Below are positions 25,700 through 33,830 of a DNA stretch of 64,000 nucleotides, piece after piece. The DNA lies in assembly GCF_002795245.1 (NCBI RefSeq), contig NZ_PGVG01000023.1, positions 1 through 64,000 on the forward strand. The letters are read 5' to 3'. The notes below the pieces were generated by a model. It saw nothing but the letters and a program-made list of their open reading frames with translations, had not been told where the DNA came from and made no database searches. Numbering within the stretch: the first letter of the stretch is position 1; every line of letters starts with the position of its first letter. The position numbers and the translations under genes are program-made. This DNA is from Bradyrhizobium forestalis. Its GTDB lineage: Bacteria > Pseudomonadota > Alphaproteobacteria > Rhizobiales > Xanthobacteraceae.

Positions 25700-26383
25700 T
25701 CAAGCGGTCCCGAAGGCGGCGTATTGGCCTCCAAGCCACACACCACTCAGGGCCTGTTCGAGGCGCCGCGCCGGCTTGGTGTCCCATGGGAGCAGCAGGA
25801 AATGCCGCGCGCCGATCTCGCGCAGGCCGCCCGCAGCGATCAACTTCCTGGTCGTGCCGGCGCCGAGCAGGACGGCGTCCCGGTCGAACTCGCAGCGCGC
25901 AACGGCCAGGCGGGTCAGCGGGTTGTACGGATTGTGCTCGATCACGCAGACGAGCCCGCCGGGACGCGTCACACGGCGCATCTCGGCGATGAACTGCGCC
26001 CATTCGGCCGGCACGATATGGTGCATCACGCAGATGGCCGTGACCAGATCGAAGCTGGCGTCGGCGAAGGGAAAAGTGCGCCCATCGAACTCGCGGTAGT
26101 CGACCGCAGTGTTGTGAGCGCGCGCCTGCGCCAGGCTGGCCGACGAAACGTCGATGCCGCTCAGGCGGCCGACCATGCCGTGCAGCAGCGGATGAAGGCT
26201 TCCGACGCCGCAGCCGACGTCCAGCATCTCAGGCTTCGCAACGTCCAGCCGCTGCGCGATCAGATCGCGCAGCAGATCGGCCTTCGCGCGCATGAAGAAA
26301 TCATGCGGCAAGCCCGAGAAGTCGATCGAGGATTGGACCACATCACGGTAGTTGTCGTGATAGCCATCGAAGAGCTCGGCCAT
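25700..26383 (-). CDS. Class I SAM-dependent methyltransferase
   Basis: 227 residues. Motif I is LDVGCGVGSLHPLL, followed by motif II (SGIDVSSASLAQAR) and the methyltransferase-11-type block FPFADASFDLVTAICVMHHIVPAE. Substrate is not readable; a sugar or lipid intermediate is suggested by the GtrB-like gene immediately upstream, 9 bp away and probably cotranscribed. Confidence 0.85.
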   Translation of the reverse strand: MAELFDGYHDNYRDVVQSSIDFSGLPHDFFMRAKADLLRDLIAQRLDVAKPEMLDVGCGVGSLHPLLHGMVGRLSGIDVSSASLAQARAHNTAVDYREFDGRTFPFADASFDLVTAICVMHHIVPAEWAQFIAEMRRVTRPGGLVCVIEHNPYNPLTRLAVARCEFDRDAVLLGAGTTRKLIAAGGLREIGARHFLLLPWDTKPARRLEQALSGVWLGGQYAAFGTA

Positions 26384-26392
26384 GCGCTGGGG

Positions 26393-27385
26393 TCACTCGT
26401 TGACGGCGTGGATCGCAGGTGCCGCCGTCTCGCCGCGATCGAAGCCGACGCGAGCCTGCACCACGTAGAGCGGGCGGCGTTTCACCTCGGCATGGATGCG
26501 GCCGACATAGAGTCCCACGATGCCCGTCATCAGCATGTTGATGCCACACAGCAGCGACACGACCACGATCGTCGAGGACCAGCCGGTCACGAGATGGCTG
26601 TCCTTGCCGAGCCATAACAGGACCACCCAGCCGCCGTAGAGCAGCGCTAACCCGGAGACCGTCAATCCGCACCAGATTGCCAGCCGCAAGGGCAGATCGG
26701 AAAAGCCGAGCGCGGCGTTCACCGCCAGCCGGACCATCTTGAACAGCGGATATTTGGTTTCGCCCGCGGCGCGCTCGAGGCGGTGGAAGGCGACCTCGGC
26801 CTGCCGGAAACCGAGCCAGGCGATCATGCCGCGCACGAAGCGGTCCTGCTCCGGCATCTGCCGAAGTGCGTCCAGCACCTTGCGATCGATCAGACGGAAG
26901 TCGCCGACATCGGCGGGGATGCCGACGGAGGACATCCTGCCAAGAAGCCGGTAGAACAGATGCGCGGTCGCACGCTTGAAACGGCTTTCGCCTTCGCGCG
27001 ACAGGCGGCGGGCGTGGACGATGTCGTTGCCTTCCTTCCACTTCGCGATCAATTGCTCGATCACTTCGGGCGGATCCTGCAAATCGGCATCCATGACGAT
27101 GATCGCGTCACCTTGCGCGGCGTCCATGCCGGCGGTGATGGCGATCTGATGGCCGAAATTTCGCGACAAGCCGATATAGCGAAAGCGCGTGTCGCGCGCG
27201 GCGAGCGCCCGCAGCACGATCGAGCTGGAATCGCTGCTGCCGTCGTCGACGAAGATCGCTTCTGCCGGCCCGTCGAGCTTGGACATGACCTGGTCGAGCC
27301 GTCGCAACAGGACCGGCAACACGGCTTCCTCGTTGAACACGGGGATGACGAGGCTGTAGCGGATCGATCTGGAATTGGCCGCCAT
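26393..27385 (-). CDS. GtrB/DPM1-like family 2 glycosyltransferase
   Basis: 330 residues from the ATG at 27383-27385 (the longer frame to 27454 lacks a ribosome site). GT-A fold with YSLVIPVFNEEAVLPVLLRR at the N terminus, the metal motif DADLQDPPE and catalytic RLSREGESRFKR region, then two C-terminal membrane segments (about 235-260 and 270-295). This is the plan of polyprenyl-phosphate glucosyl or undecaprenyl-phosphate transferases such as GtrB, supplying lipid-linked sugar on the inner leaflet. Its product could feed a GT-C-like neighbour. Confidence 0.9.
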   Translation of the reverse strand: MAANSRSIRYSLVIPVFNEEAVLPVLLRRLDQVMSKLDGPAEAIFVDDGSSDSSSIVLRALAARDTRFRYIGLSRNFGHQIAITAGMDAAQGDAIIVMDADLQDPPEVIEQLIAKWKEGNDIVHARRLSREGESRFKRATAHLFYRLLGRMSSVGIPADVGDFRLIDRKVLDALRQMPEQDRFVRGMIAWLGFRQAEVAFHRLERAAGETKYPLFKMVRLAVNAALGFSDLPLRLAIWCGLTVSGLALLYGGWVVLLWLGKDSHLVTGWSSTIVVVSLLCGINMLMTGIVGLYVGRIHAEVKRRPLYVVQARVGFDRGETAAPAIHAVNE

Positions 27386-27557
27386 GCGAAGGATTCCGAC
27401 TGGGTTGCAGGGGCGGAAGTCTATTGGTCGGTGGTTAAGGTCGCCTTGCGGCAACCGTTAAGGGTCTATCGCCCGGAGCATGGCTTGAGGGCGCGATGGG
27501 AGGCGGACCGAAATGATGAAGCCCGGTTAACCACGCTTTTGCCGCCGCGGCTTCCGT

Positions 27558-29120
27558 CTAGGACTTGCGGCGAATCCTGTAGAGGACAAATCGCTTCGAG
27601 GTTTCCAGCACCTCCAGCAGATCCGGGAGCGGATTTGCGGCCGGCGATCCCAGCACATAGAGGTAGTCGAAATCCCGGTACCAGGTGCGGACAAACGGCG
27701 GAGCGTCCGCTGGCGGCTGGCCGGTCGCGATCGCGGCAAGCAGGCCTGACGGCACCGGACCCCCGTAGGGAATGGCAATATTGCGCACGGCCTCACGCGG
27801 CCGCACGGGCTGCTTGCCCGCTTCGGTGAACAGGTTGGGCACGAAGGCGTTGGCATAGTGCACGGCCAGCGTCGGCGCATAATACATCGGATACGAGGTG
27901 AGGTCGGCGAAGGGCGGATCTCCATGGTCGCCTATGCTGCCGACGAGAACGCGTGAGCCGCGATCGATCTTCTGGAACGAGGCGATGATCGCCGCATAGT
28001 CGGCGCGGTAAGGCAGCCAGACCGCGAGGACGACGGCGAGATTGAGCAGTATGATGCCGCTGATCGCAGCGAGCGCAGCCATTCTCCACGCCCGGCTCGG
28101 CAAGGACAGCGAGCAGAAGGCCGGCAGGATCAGAGCCGCAGCGGGAATCACGCGCAGATCGACGAACGAGGTCCCGAACAGCTTCGAGGGAATGACCAGA
28201 TAGAGGAGCGCAAAACCGGTCGCGAGCCAGACCCCGGCCGGCTCGAGCCTGAGAACGCTGCGTCTTGCGGCGAACAGCAACGCGATCATCAGCGCCAGCC
28301 CGGTCGCTGCAGCTGTCGTCAGATTGTAGCCGTTCATGATGCGGAGCGGCCATACCGGCTTGAATCCGAGGAACCAGCTCGTGCCCTCGCTTCCGATCGA
28401 GCCCGCCGTGACATGCATGATCCCAAGCAGCAAAAGCGCCGGCAGGGCCAACGCGCCAAGCCGCGCAGCCGCGGCGGGATACGTTATTTGCCGTTGGCGG
28501 ATGCGCGACAGCTCGAAAAGGCCAAGCGTCGCGCCGTAGATGCCGAGCGAAAAGAAATGTGCCACATATAGCGCGGCGACGAAGATCAAATTGGCGACGA
28601 AACGCAGCGGCCATGGGCCTTCCGCCAGCATCAGATAAACGGCGACGCCCCAGAGCGCGAGCCCAAGCCCGAACTCGAAATTCACGAAGCCCCAGCTGAA
28701 CGGCAGGCAATAGAGGAAAGCGAGCGCAGCGAAGCCGGCAAGCTCAACCCGTCCCTTCCGGACCCATTCGAGCAGCAGCGCGCCGGCGACGATCAGCAAT
28801 TGGCTCAGCAGCAGAAACAGCCGTGTGGCGCTCTCGACGCTCATCAGCCGCGCCATCTGCGGGACCAAGAGATCCATTCCGAGGTTGGGATAGAACGCCC
28901 AGGTCACCTCGTAATGCGGATTGGCATCGGGGGTGCTGCTTTGGCTCAGAATGTACATGCGGGCGAGGTGATTGGGATAATCGACCATCGCGGGAATGGG
29001 GGTCAGCAGCACCGGAAGAAACGAGGCGGCCGCCAGCATCGCAAGAACGATGATCGCGACGGATCGGTCCGAGCCGGGACGCGCCGGAATTGTCAGGGTC
29101 GGCTTGCTGGAGAGAATCAT
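27558..29120 (-). CDS. Large polytopic membrane protein, putative GT-C-type
   Basis: 520 residues with about eleven hydrophobic segments between residues 20 and 390 and a soluble C-terminal part (GSIGDHGDPPFADLTSYPMY and further). An acidic-aromatic loop after the first segment (IPAMVDYPNHLARMYILSQS) is in the position of the GT-C catalytic loop, with D46 a candidate. No named family recognised. It is the second gene in the minus-strand series 30712 to 25700, so a shared polymer or lipid modification role is likely. Confidence 0.6.
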   Translation of the reverse strand: MILSSKPTLTIPARPGSDRSVAIIVLAMLAAASFLPVLLTPIPAMVDYPNHLARMYILSQSSTPDANPHYEVTWAFYPNLGMDLLVPQMARLMSVESATRLFLLLSQLLIVAGALLLEWVRKGRVELAGFAALAFLYCLPFSWGFVNFEFGLGLALWGVAVYLMLAEGPWPLRFVANLIFVAALYVAHFFSLGIYGATLGLFELSRIRQRQITYPAAAARLGALALPALLLLGIMHVTAGSIGSEGTSWFLGFKPVWPLRIMNGYNLTTAAATGLALMIALLFAARRSVLRLEPAGVWLATGFALLYLVIPSKLFGTSFVDLRVIPAAALILPAFCSLSLPSRAWRMAALAAISGIILLNLAVVLAVWLPYRADYAAIIASFQKIDRGSRVLVGSIGDHGDPPFADLTSYPMYYAPTLAVHYANAFVPNLFTEAGKQPVRPREAVRNIAIPYGGPVPSGLLAAIATGQPPADAPPFVRTWYRDFDYLYVLGSPAANPLPDLLEVLETSKRFVLYRIRRKS

Positions 29121-29221
29121 GTCACGGGGTCATTGAGGTCCAGGCGCGGTGTGCCGGGTCGCGTCCGCGTCGCCTTGAAGGGACGTCTTACGCTTCCGAG
29201 GACGCGCCCTGAAGCAGGTCC

Positions 29222-30712
29222 TCACTTCGAAGGCGCCGCGGCCGCGCTGTCCGCATGGTCCCGCACATGGACCACGGCGATGTCGTCCGTATAGATCCGC
29301 TTCCAGCCCTTGAGCTGGTCGAGGATCTGCGGGCCCGGCGCGTCGGCGACCAATAGCGTCGCGTCGATCTTGTACTCATCCAGCAGCCGCGGCAGCAGCT
29401 CAGGCTTCCTGCCCTCAGTCGCCTTGAAGAAGTCCATGACGAACTTCTCGCCATAGAGCTCGGCGCGGCCGTCGACGAAAACGGGAATATCGCGCGAGAT
29501 CAGATAGCCGCCGAACTGGTACGCGTTGAAGACGCGCTGCACCTTGCGTTGCTCGAGCAGGTCGACCGCCGCAACCGGTGTCTGCGTCATCGTGAAGGTG
29601 AAGCGGTGGTGCCCCATGTAGAGCGACGTCGAGGTCCAGCCTGCCGCCACGATCATCAGCGCGCCAAGCGCGGTGACATAGCGGGCCGGCCAGCGGTCGG
29701 CACCGGCGGCGTCAGGCGCCGGGCGCTGGAACATCTCGCCGAGCGGCTTTGCCAGCACCAGCGGCACCAGGAAAGCAAATGCGTCGATGCTCCTGACATG
29801 GGTCAGCGCGCTCCAGGTCAGGAACAGGATCAAGAAGATCCGGGGCGCCGACAGCACCAGGCCGCGATAATAGCCGAATGCGATCAGGCCGAGCAGGGCG
29901 CCTTCGAACGGGGTGAACGTGGAGAAGTTCGCGGGCATCCATTCGAAGATCAGCGACAGCAGCTCGCCGAGCCCGAGGATATTGGTCGCGCCCTGCAGCG
30001 TCCGCCATCCGTACGGTGTGCAGCAGCTCGCGACCAGCGCCCCGATTCCGAACAGCACCCAGCGCATGAACAGCGAAAGCCGCCGCCCCTTCTCGGCATG
30101 CTCGACCGCGTCGAGCGAGATCGGGCCGATCAGTGCGAGGCCCAGCACGAAGCCGCCATGCAGGTTCGCCCAGAGCGCCATCAGCGGCAGCCAGGTCCAG
30201 GACGGCGCGCTCTTGCGGTCGGCAGCCGCCATCAACAAGCCGACCCACGCCACCATCACGGGCAGCGCCAGGACATGCGGGCGCGCCAGCACGTGATGGA
30301 TCGACAGCAGCAGCGCCAGCATCGCGAACAGCACTGCGCGCGGTGCCTCGATCTGCGCGTCGAGCAAATAGACGAAGATTGCGACCGCAAGCGCGACGGC
30401 GGCCGCGGTGAGGACGACGGGACCTGCCCAGTCCCATTGCGCATGGGAGAAGGCGAACGCGACCTGCGACAGCCAGGACGTCGAAATCCACGGCACGCCG
30501 GTTCGCGTGAAGGAATAGAGGTCGATGGTGGGCATGGCGCGGTGATCGAGGATCCATTGCCCGATCTTGATCTGCCAGAACGAGTCGGAATCGTGAAGCA
30601 GCGTGTCGCCGAGAAAAAGGAAGAACAGATAGGCGCCGGCGCCGACGCACAGTGGCACCAGGGCCCGCGCGCGGCTCTGCACCGCGATGCTGTTGGCAAA
30701 GGAAAGGGACAT
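29222..30712 (-). CDS. Polytopic membrane protein, GT-C-like (paralogue of 24253-25698)
   Basis: 496 residues from the ATG at 30710-30712. Same architecture as the protein at 24253: HDSDSFWQIKIGQWILDHRA after the first membrane segment, PWISTSWLSQV, about ten further segments, and a soluble tail with NAYQFGGYLISRDIPVFVDG, RAELYG and LLDEYKIDATLL. The two are diverged duplicates. Function unknown. First gene of the minus-strand series; it has 416 bp in front, which must hold the promoter. Confidence 0.65.
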   Translation of the reverse strand: MSLSFANSIAVQSRARALVPLCVGAGAYLFFLFLGDTLLHDSDSFWQIKIGQWILDHRAMPTIDLYSFTRTGVPWISTSWLSQVAFAFSHAQWDWAGPVVLTAAAVALAVAIFVYLLDAQIEAPRAVLFAMLALLLSIHHVLARPHVLALPVMVAWVGLLMAAADRKSAPSWTWLPLMALWANLHGGFVLGLALIGPISLDAVEHAEKGRRLSLFMRWVLFGIGALVASCCTPYGWRTLQGATNILGLGELLSLIFEWMPANFSTFTPFEGALLGLIAFGYYRGLVLSAPRIFLILFLTWSALTHVRSIDAFAFLVPLVLAKPLGEMFQRPAPDAAGADRWPARYVTALGALMIVAAGWTSTSLYMGHHRFTFTMTQTPVAAVDLLEQRKVQRVFNAYQFGGYLISRDIPVFVDGRAELYGEKFVMDFFKATEGRKPELLPRLLDEYKIDATLLVADAPGPQILDQLKGWKRIYTDDIAVVHVRDHADSAAAAPSK

Positions 30713-31128
30713 GCCGCCTCGTCGTCCTGTTGTTCTTGTCGGTCCGGGCACGATCCGGCCCCGGAGCGCCGCGTTAGCGCAAAGTGTGGTGCGGTATTAC
30801 GGGCAGACCATGCGCAAACAATAACCTGACGCGCGATGAACGATTCATCTCATCGTGCTTCAGCCCGAGCCGGCGGCATTGGACCACGGCGGTCATAACT
30901 TCGGGTAAACCGGCTGCGCCAGGCCGGCTTCATGTCGCGACAATTTAACGGATTGTTTTGGAATTCGATTTACCATGGGCCAATACACGCAAACCGCCCA
31001 GTGTTTACGCAGTCGAGTTAACTGCGGCGCAATTCTTTGCCTCTAGGTTCGGTTCCATGGTCGGGCGGCGCTGGGAAGCCGAAAAGACCAGATCAGTTGT
31101 AGCCTCGTGTACTCATTTGGAGCACTCT
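30713..31128. other. Divergent intergenic region ahead of the Flp pilin gene
   Basis: 416 bp with no gene. TTAA at 30945-30948 is followed, 7 bp on, by TTTT, a partial CtrA-like site; the complete form would be TTAA-N7-TTAA. A single TTAAC occurs at 31018. Promoters for the membrane protein and pilin should lie here. Confidence 0.4.
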
Positions 31129-31293
31129 ATGAAGAACCTCGTTGCGCGTTTCGTGAAGGATGAATCCGGCGCCACCGCCATTGAATACGGCCTGATCGCT
31201 GCCGGCATCGCGCTGGCGATCATCACCGTCGTCAACAACCTCGGCACCACGCTGAACTCCAAGTTCACCTCGATCTCGTCGAGCCTCAAGTAA
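31129..31293 (+). CDS. Flp/Fap-type pilin
   Basis: 54 residues from the ATG at 31129. Short basic leader (MKNLVARFVKDESG), then the Flp core ATAIEYGLIAAGIALAIITV with the conserved Glu-Tyr pair, after which a serine-rich tail ends at SLK. Type IVb pilin subunits are processed by a TadV/CpaA prepilin peptidase and assembled by the Tad machinery; none of those genes is in this window. It is an orphan pilin with its own terminator. In Caulobacter the pilA homologue is under CtrA control. Confidence 0.92.
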   Translation: MKNLVARFVKDESGATAIEYGLIAAGIALAIITVVNNLGTTLNSKFTSISSSLK

Positions 31294-31317
31294 GGCCGGG
31301 ACGATCTGACAGTTTCG

Positions 31318-31346
31318 AGAGCCCCGTCTTCGGCGGGGCTCTTTTC
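31318..31346 (+). terminator. Intrinsic terminator of the pilin gene
   Basis: AGAGCCCCG (31318-31326), TCTTCGG loop, CGGGGCTCT (31334-31342), then TTTT and further T's. Confidence 0.85.
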
Positions 31347-31452
31347 TTTTGGGCGATGGGGGCCGTTAACGAAGTCTGCGCGGCCGACCCGCGCGGACGC
31401 ATCTGGTGTCCGTCAGCGCCTCCGAACGCATCAAGCATGCGACCGGGTCAAC

Positions 31453-31773
31453 TCAGGATGAAGTCGTCCGCGAACGTGAGCTGGCCGACGCTTCCGCGAT
31501 TTCAGCTTTGGGTCCGGTGTCCGCGATGATCTTGACTCCGTCCAGATAGAAGAAGCCGTCCTCCCTGGTGATCACCTTGTTGATTTCATTGGCGGTGCTG
31601 CCCGGACCGAAATACTTGTAGAGAAATTTGATCGGCAATGAGCCCGCGTCGGTCTGCAGGAGAGGATCGAGAGCACCGTCCAGGAATTCTCCAAGTGCCT
31701 CGGTGACCTTCGAAGGCTCCGGCGGCGTTACGGTGAAGACAACCTTATCGAAGCCAACCTTCGAGGACGGACA
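31453..31773 (-). pseudogene. Gene remnant or small unidentified protein, no usable ATG
   Basis: The minus frame is open from a TGA near 31815 to the stop at 31453 and reads like real protein: FDKVVFTVTPPEPSKVTEAL, then IKFLYKYFGPGSTANEINKV, TREDGFFYLDGVKIIADTG. There is no ATG; the only in-frame start is a TTG at 31638. The 5' part runs into the start of the M23 gene on the other strand. I read it as a 5'-truncated gene. No family recognised. Confidence 0.35.
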
Positions 31774-31778
31774 GATCG

Positions 31779-32777
31779 ATGAGAGCGTTTGTGTTTGTAT
31801 CGGTGGTCTGCGCGGTCATCACTTGTGCGTCGGTGGCTCGCAGCGCCGAGCTGCAACCATTTGCTTGGCCGGTCACTTGCGAGTTGGGAACGACCTGTTT
31901 CATCCAGAACTACGTCGACCATGATCCCTCGGACAAGACCTTGGACTTTCGATGTGGTCACCGAACCTATGATGGCCATGACGGCACCGACATCCGGCTC
32001 CCCGATCTGGACGTTCAGCGAAAAGGGGTCGAAGTCGTTGCTGCCGCTTCGGGGCGCGTTACTCATGTACGCGACGGCATGGATGACGTCTCGGTCAAGG
32101 TCGTCGGCAAAGCCGCAATCACCGGCAGGGAATGTGGCAACGGCGCAGTCGTCGAACACGGAGATGGCTGGAGCACGCAATACTGCCACATGGCCAAGGG
32201 CAGTCTCGGAGTGAAACCCGGTGACAGCGTCAGGTCCGGGCAGGCGCTTGGTCTGGTGGGGCTGTCCGGAAATACCGAGTTCCCACACCTCCATTTCACC
32301 GTGAGGCATGACGGGAAAATTGTGGATCCATTCGCCGAGGGCGCCGCGAAGGGCGAATGCAATTCCGGCCGCTCGCTGTGGCAGCCGACGCAAGGCGCCG
32401 TTTCGAACTATCCGTCCACCGAGATCATCAATGCCGGTTTTGCCGATCGAGCGGTGACCATGGACGAGATCGAGACAGGTGAGGTCAAGCGATCCTTGCC
32501 TGGCTCGCAATCGGCCGCCATCGTTGCGTATGTTCGCGCAATCGGACTTCAGGCAGACGACGAGCAAGCGCTTGAGCTGAGGTCACCCGAGGGGCAAGTC
32601 GTTGCGGAGTATCGCGCGCCGAAGCTGCCACGGGACCAGGCCCAGTATTTCATCTCGGCTGGGCGAAAGCGCGCAGGCTCCACTTGGCCGGTCGGCAGCT
32701 ATCGGGCAACTTTCGTTCTGCGCCGACAAGGTGCCGAGATCGCGCGGCGGTCCTTCCAGGTGGACATCGCGCAATAG
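31779..32777 (+). CDS. M23-family (LytM) metallopeptidase, secreted
   Basis: 332 residues with a signal peptide (MRAFVFVSVVCAVITCASVA, cleavage near RSA). The M23 zinc ligands are visible: H67 and D71 in GHDGTD and the HLHF motif near residue 170. The catalytic block is followed by about 140 residues without recognised domain. It should cleave peptidoglycan cross-links in the periplasm. Third codon positions are noticeably less G/C biased than in neighbours (for example TTT, CGA, TGT, GGT), and a gene remnant lies beside it, suggesting an acquired patch. Confidence 0.85.
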   Translation: MRAFVFVSVVCAVITCASVARSAELQPFAWPVTCELGTTCFIQNYVDHDPSDKTLDFRCGHRTYDGHDGTDIRLPDLDVQRKGVEVVAAASGRVTHVRDGMDDVSVKVVGKAAITGRECGNGAVVEHGDGWSTQYCHMAKGSLGVKPGDSVRSGQALGLVGLSGNTEFPHLHFTVRHDGKIVDPFAEGAAKGECNSGRSLWQPTQGAVSNYPSTEIINAGFADRAVTMDEIETGEVKRSLPGSQSAAIVAYVRAIGLQADDEQALELRSPEGQVVAEYRAPKLPRDQAQYFISAGRKRAGSTWPVGSYRATFVLRRQGAEIARRSFQVDIAQ

Positions 32778-33000
32778 TCATCTCGTCTCCCGCTCGTTCC
32801 GCTTGGGCGGTTTCCGGGACGAGGCCCTTCACAGGCAGGGTTGGCGCCCCCGTCCGCTCAACATGGCGCTTCACGCATTTCCCATCTTGTCATTCATCCT
32901 GAATAGTTGTTCAGTCCTTGCGGGGCGATTTGCATCTTTTGACATGACGAAGCGTTTGACCGCAGGGCGTGCGGCCGGCGTGTGGGACAGGAAGCGCGCC

Positions 33001-33681
33001 ATGGTTTATCGGCGGACGCATCAAGTGGTGAAGCGCCTTGCGGCGCGGCGCAGCGCTATACTGGCGGCGGCGCGGGAGGCGGCGGCGGAAGGCGGGATGG
33101 CGGCGGTGCAGATCGCGCCGGTCGCGGTCCGGGCCAATGTCGCAGCCGGCACCGTCTACCGCTATTTCCCCTCCAAGGCCGAGCTGATCTCCGAGCTCAT
33201 TGCCGAGGTCTCCCGCGACGAGCTCGCGGCGATCCGCCGGGCGGCCGATGCCGCGCCGGGGCCGTCCACGGCGCTGGCCGCCGCCGTGACCACCGTGGCG
33301 GTCCATACGCTGTCGCAGCGCAGGCTGGCCTGGGGCATCCTGGCCGAGCCCGTCGATGTCGACGTCAGCGCCTCCAGGCTTGCCAGCCGACGCGACATCG
33401 CCGGCGAGATCGCCTCCCGGATCGACGCTGCGGTGCGCGCCGGCCATCTGCCGGCGCAGGACACCGCGCTCGCCGCCACCGCGCTGCTCGGCGCGCTGCA
33501 TGAGGCGCTGGTCGGGCCGCTCGCGCCCGACAATCTCGATGATCCCGTCAAGATGCGCGACGCGGTGCAGACCGTGACGCTGCTGGCGCTGCGCGCCGTC
33601 GGCGTCATGGACGCTCGCGCCCGTGGCCTCGTGGTGCAGCAGACGCTGCTGCCGACCACGAAGGCGCTGGTTGGGGCGTAA
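33001..33681 (+). CDS. TetR-family transcriptional regulator
   Basis: 226 residues from the ATG at 33001, chosen because AGGAAG lies about 10 bases ahead; an ATG at 32944 would add 19 residues without family similarity. Helix-turn-helix at about residues 30-60 (MAAVQIAPVAVRANVAAGTVYRYFPSKAEL). Effector domain is helical, no ligand clue. It stands alone between the M23 gene and pyk. Targets unknown; no good palindrome seen next to it. Confidence 0.87.
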   Translation: MVYRRTHQVVKRLAARRSAILAAAREAAAEGGMAAVQIAPVAVRANVAAGTVYRYFPSKAELISELIAEVSRDELAAIRRAADAAPGPSTALAAAVTTVAVHTLSQRRLAWGILAEPVDVDVSASRLASRRDIAGEIASRIDAAVRAGHLPAQDTALAATALLGALHEALVGPLAPDNLDDPVKMRDAVQTVTLLALRAVGVMDARARGLVVQQTLLPTTKALVGA

Positions 33682-33727
33682 CAATCGGGCACGCGGTCGA
33701 GGTGGAGACCTGATCGCACTCAGGCCG

Positions 33728-33822
33728 TTGTTTGAGCGGGCCTTTTGGCGAAACCGCAGCACCCGCGCCGACATCGCCTTCTACTGTGCATGGGGTTGTT
33801 TTCGCGTTTTTTGTTTGAGCGG
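33728..33822. repeat. Direct repeat TTGTTTGAGCGG and intergenic repeat-like block
   Basis: TTGTTTGAGCGG occurs at 33728-33739 and again at 33811-33822, each followed by a GGCC or GCCC run. The segment between contains CTACTGTGCATGGGGTTG, a phrase I believe recurs in Bradyrhizobium intergenic DNA, though I cannot check it. It lies between the convergent TetR and pyk genes. Confidence 0.35.
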
Positions 33823-33830
33823 CCCGGACA

